Below, piece by piece: positions 1 to 10,989 of a stretch of 64,000 bases of DNA (its first letter is position 1; each line of letters begins with the position of its first letter). The notes beneath the pieces were generated by a model, which was not told the DNA's origin, did no database searches, and was given only the letters and a program-made list of their open reading frames with translations. The position numbers and the translations under genes were made by a program. Where the stretch lies: assembly GCA_037974965.1 (NCBI GenBank), contig JBBPFI010000017.1, positions 186,001 through 250,000 of the forward strand, in the 5' to 3' direction. Source of the stretch: Dacryopinax spathularia. Taxonomy: Eukaryota; Basidiomycota; Dacrymycetes; Dacrymycetales; Dacrymycetaceae.

Positions 1-267
1 CGAGGGGGGGAGTGCGAGAGGGACGGTGAACGCGGACGCGGTATTGGACGACGGAGATTTGGTTGGGCTGCATGGGGGAGAGGGGCCCGATCGTGTGTTG
101 ATTCCGCTTATGGGGCCTGCTCGTCTGGGCAGGATTCCAGGGGAGAAGATAGCCAGAAATGCCTGCTTGTAGGTCAGTACGCGGAACGATTCCTAGCTTG
201 CTGGCACGCACATAGCACATAGCATTTATCCTCCCTCCGGCCACTAGTAACACGACCTCCGCCACGG
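1..267. other. Left-edge sequence, no gene resolved
   Basis: This is the 3' flank of the minus-strand membrane-protein gene that follows. I see no convincing reading frame, RNA gene or repeat in it. It could hold the 3' UTR of that gene or the edge of another gene outside the window. Confidence 0.3.
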
Positions 268-1495
268 CTACTGTAGCCATGTCCTGAACAGCACAATGAT
301 GCAAGCGATAAAGATGATCGCCGAGTAGCCCCATGATGTCGGGTGGCGCGTCTGTGTCGAGAACAGTACTGCAGACAGGTCGAGATGCGGCACCGCCGTG
401 AAATACGGCAGGAAGTCCTCTCTCAGCGTATACTCGTTTCGTCCTCGCCTGCTCTGCTGCCAAACAGTTCAACATGAGAGGTCGGTCCCTGTCCTATAGA
501 TAAGTTGACAGCCTCGTCGTTGCCTATGAATACGGGACTGCTGGGTCGAAGTCGAGGACTGGAAGTGCTCGCTGCCGGCTCCGGGGTTTGCGCATCATCG
601 TGCTGCGCATCGTCAGTTGCTGCATCGGCGTATACTGGCTGGAGTTCGTGTGGTTGCTCGAGCTCGGCGACGCTGACAGTGCTTCTTCGTGTTGCCCGAG
701 CGTTGAGAACGAGGGCAAAAATAGTGAATATTGTCCCCTAGCGAACCCGGGTCCTATTTGGCCACACCTAGCCTCATGCGGCGCCGCTGTTAGTGCGGAG
801 CTCATTCCACGTCTCAACCCCCCCTCAAGGAATCAGCATACGTTTCTCGCTTCACTGCACATCACTTGCTTGATCGTTCACAAAGCAGATACTCCTGGAC
901 TTACCTAGAACAAGCATCGATAGCGGGTTTCGATATCGACAAACAGATAGATGCAGGTCATACGGTCGTCCGAAAGTGAGAATCGCCAGTAGAAAGCCGC
1001 AAAAAACCGAGAACAAAGGTCGTTGCCAGTGCGTCGAGACGAAGCATAGCAGGTACGCCATCCAGCCGATGCTCGTTGCGGATCGATGGCTGAAGAGAAG
1101 CAGATGTGCAGTATGGGGCCCGTCGTGCCCGCTATGCCCAACAGTGCAAACGTGTGGAGATTCGAACCGTACGATACTCAGCAGGAGATTCGGCGCCATC
1201 ACGTTACGCCGCTTATCGTGGATAAGATCGCCCTAATATACTAGCACGATGGTGGTAGCGGGGTTGCCGAAGAATGCAGGGAAGCAATAAGTCGCACAAA
1301 CCCCGGAGAAGTCAGTCCTCAGTCAGTCTTGATGAGGGCGACAACGAGGTCCGCTACTCGACGATGCTCATCCATATGCCGGAGCTCACACGTCCGAGTA
1401 TCAGGAGGGTCATTCACTCATCACTCATCGCGCAGAACCTGCAAAAAGACATCGACATTATCCCGAGAGACTTCGAAGACAACGGTACGCAGTGA
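268..1495 (-). CDS. Probable multipass membrane protein, C-terminal exons (5' end unresolved)
   Basis: Several stretches read like exons of a basidiomycete-specific membrane protein. One frame (about 740 down to 423) starts in a hydrophobic helix, continues as ALVLNARATRRSTVSVAELE and then as a polar tail; its stop is at 423-425. If the 53-base GT...AG segment around 473-525 is removed, the frame instead joins one that runs through a final helix (SAIIFIACIIVLFRTWL) to a stop at 268-270. Upstream, a segment about 906-1200 is hydrophobic (SVFCGFLLAILTFGR) and ends at a good GTAAGT donor. Another short frame near 1400-1495 reads VSLRTVVFEVSRDNVDVFLQ. The LNAR-type motif after a helix recalls the DUF6533/DUF6534 seven-helix proteins of mushrooms, but I could not join all exons, so the family is a guess. 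Exon limits and start are uncertain. Confidence 0.4.
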
Positions 1496-1732
1496 GACGA
1501 CGTTACCGTATTTACGTCGCTTACTGTGGACAGGATCATCCACAGTGCAAGGCATACGTGCTTCTCAAAGCCTTCACCACCGCCCGCTTGCCCTGCCCGC
1601 TTGATCCTGGTCACCCAGGACTCTGAGCACAAGCCGCTCCCCCGCTGCGATCGGTCTGAGCGCAACAAGTTCTCCCCAGAACATCGTTCTACCAAATGGT
1701 AAGCTCAATCTGGGAACATGACTAGTATGCGC

Positions 1733-2857
1733 TTACATATTGAAGCGGTAGCCTGCATTGTGCTCCACATTCTTGCTCTCCACCAGGGGAAGGCATCCAC
1801 GGGAGATGATGTCGTACACCCCGCGCATGTCGACCCAATGATGGCCACCGGCCACCGGGATTGGGATCGGGAAGAACCAGCGAAGGGTGCCCCCTGCAAC
1901 GGGGTTGAACGGTTGCAGCTTGGGTTCGCCGCTGGTACGAACCATTTCGGTGATCCTCTCACGAAGGTCCGGCCTCCGCTCGCGAACCTGCTCGTCGACC
2001 TTCACGGTGCCCTTGTGGTCGATGCTAGAGTCGACGACCAGCATCGGCCGCTCCCCAATGATGAGTTCGCCTTCTGTGATGTTGCAGACCGCAACGAGCG
2101 ACTCTTGTGCACTGCCTGCTTCCAGCGTGCGGACCTCGACCTTCTTCTCCTTGGGATAGTTGGCCAGGCGAACGGTGCGAAAGCCATGGGTCTGCAACTC
2201 GTACGGGACTTCCTCATTCCATGTCGCAACCAGGGTATCATATTCGGACGAGTTGGGGTCTCCGCCAAAGGGGAGGATGTGAAGGTTAGGTGGGGTGGGG
2301 TCGACCTGGAGCCGCCAAGTGCTCATCGAAGGCTCGATGTCGACTTCCCGAGGCGATGCCTCTTCAGGACTGACTGGTACAGCAATGGTTGCGCTGTCGA
2401 AGTCGGCGTGCAAAGGCAATGTTCCTTCTTCCTCAGGCTGGACAAGCCTGGTAACGTTCGAAGGGTTGGAGTCGACCTTCAGCCAGGAGACCTCTTCTCC
2501 AGGCTTGACCCGCCTGCTTATATGTGATGGCTCAAAATCGAAGGCTCTCTTGAGTGAGCCAGGGTTGTTGATGTCTTCGGTAAGGACGTATAGGTGGAAG
2601 TCGCCCTTGTCCACCTTCTTCTCCAACTCCTTCTCAGATGCTCGGACACGCTTGCCCAGCGTCACCCTCCACTTCTCCAGCAGCTCCTCGGGTGCCCGCA
2701 GACATTCTAACCGGTACTCCATGGCGAGGCTGTCCAATATGAGGCCGTCGGAGCTGTTCATGCCTTGACTCGAAACCCCACCAGGTGAGTAGGGCAGCTC
2801 TGTCGTATACTGGGTTGTCTTATTCGCCTTCTTGCCTTTCGACTTCGATCGTGCCAT
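1733..2857 (-). CDS. SET-domain-like protein with altered core and internal repeats
   Basis: An intronless frame of 374 residues from an ATG at 2857. Residues 1-12 are lysine-rich (ARSKSKGKKANK). Residues about 105-190 hold degenerate ~30-residue repeats built on (F/V)(D/E).(E/D)PS...RLV.P(E/G)EE. Residues about 250-275 (ESLVAVCNITEGELIIGERP) match the start of the SET domains of the SMYD-like proteins that are abundant in mushrooms (pattern G.GLFA...I..GE.I..E.P). The segment GVYDIISRGCLPLVESKN aligns with the place where such proteins carry GVYD..SRINHSCxPN, but the NHSC element is not there, and the frame ends soon after. Known SET enzymes transfer methyl from S-adenosylmethionine to lysine; this copy may be inactive. 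The ORF could also be joined to a further exon that I did not find. Substrate and role are unknown. Confidence 0.6.
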   Translation of the reverse strand: MARSKSKGKKANKTTQYTTELPYSPGGVSSQGMNSSDGLILDSLAMEYRLECLRAPEELLEKWRVTLGKRVRASEKELEKKVDKGDFHLYVLTEDINNPGSLKRAFDFEPSHISRRVKPGEEVSWLKVDSNPSNVTRLVQPEEEGTLPLHADFDSATIAVPVSPEEASPREVDIEPSMSTWRLQVDPTPPNLHILPFGGDPNSSEYDTLVATWNEEVPYELQTHGFRTVRLANYPKEKKVEVRTLEAGSAQESLVAVCNITEGELIIGERPMLVVDSSIDHKGTVKVDEQVRERRPDLRERITEMVRTSGEPKLQPFNPVAGGTLRWFFPIPIPVAGGHHWVDMRGVYDIISRGCLPLVESKNVEHNAGYRFNM

Positions 2858-3695
2858 CGTGTTCGGGTATGGACAAACGGGGGCTCAAAGATAGCGTGTG
2901 ATGGTCACGATGAGAGCAGTATGGTGAGGGACTTTATAGGTGGGAGATAGAGCGGAGGATGGACAGTGAACAATGGTTTGTGGAGACGACGCGTGCAGAA
3001 GCGGGTGGGAGGCACGTGCCGTCTTGATTCCGATGATGGTGAATGATCAGTGCATTTACCGCATGTCCCCGTCTACGCCGGTTCGGAGTAGTGCTTTCGC
3101 GCGGCGAAATGGCGCCCGCTGGCGAGAGTATCAGTCCACGTCTCTGGCCTTAAGTCCAGTCCTATCCAAGCAGGCCCTCAGGGTTGGAACGAGATTTTGG
3201 GGTGCTGGAGAACTGTCGTCACGCAGCCGTTAGAGTCAGACTGGGTCTGAAGTCGCTTTCTCACGAACTGCAGTCACAGTCTGACAGGTCTGTGGTCTTA
3301 ATCCCTATATGATTCAAGTACACTTCAGAACTTCGATGTGTGACCACCACAATAGCACAACCAACCTGGTCCCCTTCACGACGAAAGACAACCAGTTTGA
3401 GACACTCAAGTCTGACTTGCTGTAAGACATGCCGTACAGGGCCATCTAATTGCCAGTTGGACCTCACATCCTTCACACCTTGTTTGCGCAACGGACATCC
3501 AAGCTCAGGAAAGGCAAGTGCATTACTAAACACGACAGAACAAAAGAGGAGAAAGGAACTGCGTGCTAGCTAGAGAATGTTGATGTTGATTGGGATCCGC
3601 CGCCTCATGAATTACTACGACTGCTATACCACTCTCTTCGATAATCGCATCTATTCTGCAGAAATTCGGTCTTCCAGCTTCGCCTACATCAGGAT
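2858..3695. other. Intergenic region between SET-like gene and GH63 gene
   Basis: Apart from the TATA-like site at 2931-2940, I see only short unsupported frames on both strands and no repeat. It should contain the promoter of the SET-like gene and the 3' UTR of the GH63-like gene. Confidence 0.4.
2931..2940 (-). promoter_or_regulatory. Candidate TATA box of the SET-like gene
   Basis: On the minus strand this reads CCTATAAAGT, about 75 bases upstream of the ATG at 2857. The placement and match suit a core promoter. There is no transcript evidence. Confidence 0.45.
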
Positions 3696-6600
3696 CTACA
3701 GGTCGTCGGGCTCTGGCTCGGTATCGGCGAGGCTCATGTAGTCCGCTGCTGTCCAGGCACTGCTGAGCGAGTACGCTGGAGTGCCGACCTCGGATTGGGA
3801 CTCGATGTGCTCGTCGAAGTAGTGACGAGCGGTCGATCGAGGTGCTGTAGTCAAATCAGCATGAGAGCACAGCGTCAATGAGGATCACACGTACTCCTGG
3901 GTGTTCTCGGCAAACGGCAGTTCAGACCACTCTGCACAATGTGGTACGCGACAAGGCCAGTCCAGCCAGTCTGGTGTGATGCGCCAAGGCCTCTGCCATC
4001 GTCGCCATGGAAGAACTCGTGGAACCAGACATAGTCGCGGAAATGAGGGTCCTTGTCGAGCTTGAGCATGCCGGCGTTCGTCGCGCGCTTGCCCTCCGGA
4101 TCCCTGCCGAAAATGTGGATGATCCGGTGCTGGATCTCTTCAGCGACCTTCGCGAGGTTCATATAATCGCCGCTACCAGTCGGGCACTCGACCTGCAGTT
4201 CGTCACCGTAGTATTGATGGAACCGCTGAAGCGATTCGATGAGCAGGAAGTTGGTGGCAAGCCAGATCGGCCCTCTCCAGTTGGAGTTACCGCCGAACAT
4301 GCCGGACTTCGAGTCGCCCGGCCAGTACTCAACACCGAAGTACTCGCCATTGACGTGCATGCCCCATGGATGTTCTTCGTGGTACTTGCTGAGTGACCTG
4401 ATACCGAACTCGCTGAAAAATTCCTTTTCGTCCAGCATCTTCTCCAGGATTCTGACAAGGCGTTCCTTGCTGGCCAAGGCGAGCAGTCGTCGTTCACCAC
4501 GACCACGAGCTGATATTCCATCAGTCACAATCCAATACTGAGTCCATCCAGATGGGCTCACCTCGCATGTTGGCCATATTACGCTCGGAGATCTCAGGCC
4601 GGTTATCGATGAACCAATCCATACGCTTCTTGAAGCCCTTCAGCCGATTGATCACGCTCGGCTCCAACGTCAAGGTCGCGTAGAGCGGGATTAGACCGAC
4701 CAAGCTACGAATAGGCAGTTGTTGCATATGGCCAGAGCCCCACTGGATAGCGTCGTAGTACATGCCGTCGTCCTCGTTCCAGAGCGTAAGCTGCTCATCG
4801 CCATCACCGGGGAAGGTCATGGCGTCCGCGATGAAGAGGAAGTGCTCGAAGAACTTGGAAGCGATGTCTTCGTAGGTGTCGTTATGCTTCGCGAGCTCAA
4901 GGGCGATGGAGAGCATGACAAGGCAGTAGAACGCCATCCAAGCGGTACCGTCCGCCTGACGAAGAACACCACCGGTAGGCAAAGGCTCCGAGCGGTTGAA
5001 CGCTCCAATGTTGTCGAGACCGAGGAAACCACCTTCAAACACGTTCTGGCCATCCTTGTCCTTTCGGTTCACCCACCTGTAGAGCATGGTCAGGACGTGT
5101 CTATCCGAGACTGTGAATGAGACGTACCAAGTGAAGTTCAACAGCAGCTTCTGGAACACCCGCTCCAGGAACTTCAGATCACCAGTACCACCTCGCATCT
5201 TACGCTCAATCTTGAACACCCGGAATGTTGCCCAAGCATGCACAGGAGGGTTGACATCGGAGAAGTTCCATTCATAGGCAGGAATTTGCCCGTCTGGCTT
5301 CATGTACCATTCGCGAACGAGCAGGTCGAGTTGCTTCTTCGCGAATGCGGAATCGACCATGGCCAGCGGGATGCAGTGGAACGCGCTGTCCCATGCGGCG
5401 AAGAACGGATATTCCCACTTGTCGGGCATGGACAGAATGTCTGCGATGTACAGGTGCTTCCATTCCTTCACCTCAGTCAGTACACGCGCATACATGAGGT
5501 AAGCTGGAGATGGACATACCCTATTTCGGATCCACTTCCTCTCTGGTGGAGGCGGCGGCTGACCAGGATCACCCTTGATCCATTGATCTTGGATGAACTG
5601 GTAGTACTGCTTCGACCAGAGCATACCCGACAATGCCTGCCGCATAACGTTCTTGAAGTCGTCGGAGACCGCCCCGGCCAGTTGATCGTAGAACTCATCC
5701 GCTTCCTCCCGACGCTCCTCGACGATATCGTCGAAGATCTCCTCGTCCCAGATACCTTCGTCCTCCTCCGGGTTCCGAGGTGTGAGCTTCAACCGCACAA
5801 CAGCGCATCCGCCACGTGGCGGAACATCGTTGAAGACGTAGTGTGCGGCCGATTTCGTACCCTTCCTAGCTGGGTTGACGTAGTGCTTCGGCTCTTCCTT
5901 CGGCGGCGCCTCCGGTCCTGGAGTCTTAACATGAGCATCCTGGTCTGGTTCAGGTGCAGCCTCGACCTCCTCCTTGGCAGTACGGTCTTTCTGGGGTCGG
6001 TGCGACGGAATTATATGGTCGTGGAAGCCGTCCTTGACGTACGGGCTCGTGTTCTTGCCACCCCAGAGTCGCTCGAAGTTAGTGTCGTTTTCCGTGAACA
6101 GAAGGTCAGGAACGATGCTGTCGCCCTCGACTTCGACGATACCACCGGTTTCTGTGGGTGCTACTGGCGGAGGTGACGGTGTGCAGTACAGCCTTGTCGT
6201 GCCTAGCGTCGGGTGGTTGGCGGTGATCGTGTTTGGCTGCGTCTTGGACGCGTGCATCGACGGCTTTGCCGGACCTGTGACCGGTGGGCTGGACCATGAC
6301 CAGGTGTTCGGGAAGAAGAGCTGAGGGATAATGTGCAGTGTGGCCGGATCCGGACCACGATTGTATGCTGTGATGCGGATGGAAACGGCGTTCGGCTCAT
6401 CGTCATCCTTGGCGTACTGTCACATCGACGTTAGAGACGCAGCGTACTGCGCAACACAGTGACACACACCTCAACGAAGACGTCCCAATACCGGTCCTCG
6501 TCCCAGATACCGGTATTCATGATCTCGAACTCCGGCTCATTTCGGCTCCGTCTTTGGTTCTCTCCGACCAGTTCTTCGTACGGGAACCGCTTCTGCGGAT

Positions 6601-7449
6601 ACTTATAGAGGAACTTCATGTACGAGTGAGTCGGTGTGCTGTCGAGATACCAGTACATCTCCTTCACGTCCTCGCCATGGTTGCCCTCATGACCCGTAAC
6701 GCCGAATAACCGTTCCTTCAGGATGGGGTCGACACCGTTCCAAAGCGCGAGCGAGAAACACAGTCGAAGATGATTATCGGACAAACCAGCCAAGCCGTCT
6801 TCGCCCCATCGATAGGCACGCGACCGAGCGTGTGCGTGCGGGAACGCAGCCCAGGCGTTTCCGTCGGCAGAGTAGTCCTCTCGAACGGTCGCCTTACGCA
6901 TACATTCAGCTTACGTCCATCTTATGTCAACAAGGGACGCACCCATTGTCTCTCGGACAGATACGGTCCCCAGCGCTTCCAATAGACCTCCCTTGCCTCG
7001 TCCTCCTGAAGCCGAGCATGTTCCACACTCTTATACTCGATACCCAGCTTCATTCGGTATCGGTCTCTTGTGCTGGTATATTCCTTCTCCTCCGTCGCCC
7101 CATCCTTGTCCTTACCACCGTTCAGAGCCAGACGTGGTGAGTTCAGCGCTCCGAATGTATGTGATCCGTTACCATTCGCATGCGGAGACGGCTTGTTTTG
7201 GTTCACCTTGCCATCAACAGACCCTGCTGTATGCGGGCTTTTCGTGCTCGGCATGGGCGTCACGTTGAGCGAAGGCGGTTTCGGGATGCTGATGCTCAAT
7301 CCGTCTGAAGGCGAGTCTGCGCGGGGTGGTGTAGGCGTTCGTGGAGCGGCGCTTGCACTAGCACCAGGAGAGGGTGAAGTTGATGAGGAAGGAAGGACGC
7401 CGTCCAGTGCGCCGAACACCTTTGACCGGAGCTTGTCTGCAGATGTCAT
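3696..7449 (-). CDS. Glycoside hydrolase family 63-like protein
   Basis: A multi-exon gene of roughly 900 residues. Exon 1 (ATG at 7449) holds a Ser/Pro-rich N-terminus and then [20 protein letters not shown]. The next exons read [17 protein letters not shown], the linker, [65 protein letters not shown] and [15 protein letters not shown]. These are hallmarks of the (alpha/alpha)6-barrel GH63 family, whose eukaryotic members trim glucose from glycans; fungal copies of this type are usually annotated only as GH63 C-terminal domain proteins. Introns lie near 6893-6944, 6419-6468, 5467-5522, 5080-5132, 4505-4560 and 3845-3893, all keeping frame. No clear signal peptide is seen, so it is probably cytosolic and need not be the ER glucosidase I. 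A Pro/Glu-rich insert (around 5880-5990) interrupts the N-terminal half. The substrate cannot be read from sequence. Confidence 0.9.
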
Positions 7450-8284
7450 GCTGTCTACCTGGTCGTAGATCGATCGGAAAAGCCAAGGACGGTGGTTCGA
7501 TGTACGACGTGAACGCGGGAGATGAGGTCACTGTTTGAGGAAGGCGACACCGGGGAAAGTCTGGGAGAGATCTAGGAATGCGCGCGCGATTGGGACCGCG
7601 GGATAGGAATGTGCGGACCCAGAAGGTCAGCGAGCACGTTGAGGGAAGATCAAGTAGCGAATGGTCGTCGTTGCGGGTAAGAAAAGGTCGATATATGCGC
7701 CTGTTTGGGTGATGAGGACGCAGAGAAATGTCAAACAGGCGAAAAGCGAAGAGGCGGTTGGGCGATTGATTGGGGTTATGGCGGGGGCGTGGCGCAGATG
7801 CGCGAAAAGCCAAATCAGAACTGCGAGACGCGAAGCGAGCTCAACGCGTCATCGCCATCCTCCGCCTAACGTTGTCTTGCACATCCCCGGTTATCAATTT
7901 CACTGGGCAACAGCCTGGCCAAACGCTAATCAAACACCTTCTTGCACTTACAACACTTATCAAACTGCATCAAGAAGAAGAACCCCTGGATTCGGTTAGA
8001 AGGATGACGTCCTTCAACCCCCTTAGAACCCTGCATGCGGTGCATTGTTACAAGCACATCTTTTGATTTTCCTAAAAAGGAAGTCGTCCGGCCAGGTTCT
8101 TCCGGCACTGATGCCGCTTCAACGTTTTTAAGCATCGATGAATATCCAATAAAACTGAAGTAATAAACTGCAGTGTGAGTATCTCAAACTGCAGCACGCG
8201 CTCCATAGTCACCAATTTCCTGATCCAATGTAATACTCTTATTCCAAGAATTTTGCGAGCCATTCTCACGTCCGACAATGTCCC
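7450..8284. other. Intergenic region, GH63 promoter and amidase 3' flank
   Basis: Upstream of the GH63 start and downstream of the amidase stop. The part from about 7900 to 8280 is more AT-rich than its surroundings. I see no supported gene; the frames here are short and have no family resemblance. Confidence 0.4.
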
Positions 8285-10287
8285 TTACATGACGTCAATG
8301 AGCTGGAAGTTAGGGATAATATATGGGTTAAGCTGGCTCCTTCTCTCGGTTGCCTGCTCATAATCACACGCATACTTGATCATCTTCTCCTCCTCAAACT
8401 TCTTCGCGTAGAACGCCAGGCCGTATGGGAATTTCGGGCCGGAGCTGACGAGAGTTCCCCGGGAATTCCAGACAACTGGTTGCGTCGAAGGGTAGTACCT
8501 GCGCAGCGTGCCGAAGCCATCAGCAAAATCATCATTTCCCGCAAGAAAGAATGTTACCCGTTAGGCACCGTGACGATGGGATAACCTGGAAAATAACGTC
8601 AACAGGGGGTCGTATCGCGAGGAGGAGGACACCGACCAGCAATGGCAGCAATCGCATAGCTCATGGACGTAGGGATGACCATAGCGTCCAGTCCGTACGT
8701 TTCGATTGAGCCCAGGATGGTGGCCTCCGAACCAAGGTAAAGATCTGCTCTTTAAAGGAATCAGCATGTCGTTCTTTCATGTCAGACCGAAGTACGCACT
8801 GCAAGGCCTTCCAATACTCCGGAGACGTATTGTTGTACGGCAGAGCCCACGCGTTATCCCAGGTAACCGTATTCCGATCCGGCCAGTCTTCACGTGGGTC
8901 GGTATGAGTGAAGTTGATAAGGTCACCCAGAGTCTTAATGCCCGTTGGGTTGTACGTTAGGTCGGCAAAGTAGTTGGCGATGTCAGCCTTGAAGTCAAGC
9001 ATGAGGATGAGACTCTGCTCAGATATCAGTCAAGAAAAACCCTTCAACAGACAGAATACGCTAACCGAGTTCGAGCTAGCCCGATATTCTGCCCAGTTCG
9101 GGAAAGGAGCGGCCACAACGGTGGCACCGAGGCTCGTCAGCACGTCCAGAGAAGCGTTGAAAGCCGCAACCTCAGGCAGATTCGAAGTTGTGGTCATGTT
9201 GACGATCGCATTCCACGGCACACCAATCTTCGCGCCCTTGAGACCACCCGGCTTGCAAGAAGCAGCATAGTCTGGAATGTTGTCTCCGAACGGGATGGCG
9301 GACGTGTAGTTGTCGTAAGGCGAAGGACCTGCCATCACGTGCAGCATGTAGGCAGCGTCTTTCATCGTCCTGCACATAGGTCCGATCGTGTCCTGAGTCT
9401 GCGAGATAGGAACAACCAGGTCGCGACTAGTCAGCCCGACAGTCTGGAATGCCGTGTCAAATGTGCGATCCGATGAGTGAAAGAAAGACTTTACCGGCTT
9501 GATCCCGGCAAGGGAATTCCTCCAGCTCGGCCCGACGATCGAACCGGACGTTTCGGTACCGACTGCACCAGCGGCAAGGCCAATCGAGGAGACGATGCCA
9601 GACCCGCTGCTGGAGCCTGAAGGATCGGCAAAGGGATAGTATGCATTGAAGCACTGGCCTCCACGAGACGTCCAACCACTGGTCCCGTTCGTCGAGCGAT
9701 AGTTTGCCCACTGAGACAGGTTGGCTCTATTGTGATATCAGCATTTGTACCTGGCTACTCTTAAGGGCGCACTCACTTGCCAAGAATGATCGCACCGGCC
9801 TCTTTGAGCTTCTTAGCCACGTTCGAATCGCGTGGGATCGTCGCACCCAGAAGAGCGTAAGAACCGGCTGCATATGCATAAGCATACGCGCAAAGAGATA
9901 TCGAAAGCCCATACCCGTTGTATTCATCTTATCAAGGGTTCCAACGTTATCCTTGACTATGATCGGTATACCATGAAGCGGGCCTCGGACTGTGCCATTA
10001 GCACGCTCAGCATCAAGCCCGGCTGCAATGCTGATGGCATCAGGGTTGGTCTCAAGGACAGCGTGCAGGACAGGGTTGATCTCGCTGATCCTCATTAGGT
10101 ATGCCTTGACCAAGTCGACAGCCGAGAAGGTCCCAGATGCCATCCCTTCCTGGAGCGTATCGAAGTCGGCATAGAGCAGATCGGGCAGGGGCTTCCCGTT
10201 CTTCGGACTGACGCCATAGGTTGGGACGTGGGCTAGCACAGATGCCGCGATGGCGAGGAGCAACGCGATAGTCCTCAGGACGACCAT
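8285..10287 (-). CDS. Secreted amidase (amidase-signature family)
   Basis: The ATG at 10287 opens a signal peptide (VVLRTIALLLAIAASVLAH), so the enzyme is probably exported. Next come ADFDTLQEGMASGTFSAVDL, the catalytic-lysine stretch GPLHGIPIIVKDNVGT, then the Ser-rich signature PSGSSSGSGIVSSIGLAAGA and VGTETSGSIVGPS, which supply the Ser-cis-Ser-Lys triad of amidase-signature hydrolases. Later exons read RDLVVPISQTQDTIGPMCRT, KIGVPWNAI and DKADIANYFADL-like sequence, and the C-terminus (PKFPYGLAFYAKKFEE) ends at a TAA at 8285. Short introns lie around 8590-8640, 8760, 9010-9060, 9430-9490, 9727-9775 and 9860-9910; a few junctions are approximate. The family hydrolyses C-N amide bonds; many fungi carry several secreted copies of unknown substrate. 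Neighbours do not suggest a pathway. Confidence 0.9.
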
Positions 10288-10989
10288 ACTTGATCAGTTC
10301 GAACGGTCGAAGACGACACGATAAGCCGCAAGTACGTTCCAGAGGCAATCCAGCCATTATTATACCGCTGAGCGCCTTTAGACCCGAGACCATCCTAAAT
10401 GGAGCTGAACGACAGGTTTCGAACGAGGCTACATCCTTTCCTATTCCGGACCACGAAACCCCAAATTTGGTGGCTTCGGTTGATAAGATGGAGGAGCCTC
10501 ATTTGCCGGAATGTTGTTATCGACGGCTTCCGCTTCGAAGAGTGACAGCAAGACGCTGGGCTGAACCGCCAAGGATGATCCGCAGTCGAAAGCTAACCGT
10601 AGATGTATCAGTCAGACTCGCACAGTAATACAGTCCAGTGCCAAGAAGCCACTGTCCGCAAGGGTTCCACATGAGACTCTGACCAATGAAGAAGAGCCAC
10701 AGCACAGCGAGGTTGTTGTTATCATCCAGAGGCGAATAATCGTGACAACGATAGGGAAAAGCTTGGCAAAAATCTGGGGTTCAGGAACCCGCAAAAAGCA
10801 TCCGGCTTCTTATGTCAAACATGACTTCTTTGGCGATGCTCCTGCGGGGAGCACGGTTGAATGGACTGCATTCAGCAAGCACTCAGAATAAGTATCAAAA
10901 CACTAACTGTCCAGCTGCAATACATAATAAGTTATGGAGAGCACGGCGCACGGATTTCGTTCGGCCCGGCCACGCGTAGAGAATGCCAG
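10288..10989. other. Intergenic region between amidase and arrestin-like gene
   Basis: Apart from the TATA-like site near 10360 I see no gene, RNA or repeat. It should hold the amidase promoter and the arrestin 3' UTR. Confidence 0.4.
10356..10364 (-). promoter_or_regulatory. Candidate TATA box of the amidase gene
   Basis: On the minus strand this reads TATAATAAT, about 70 bases upstream of the amidase ATG at 10287. It is a good positional match for a core promoter. Confidence 0.4.

Noticed and set aside
1140-1175. GGTTCGAATC-like motif on the minus strand resembling a tRNA B box
   Set aside because: No matching A box or cloverleaf can be drawn at the right distance; it falls inside a probable coding region.
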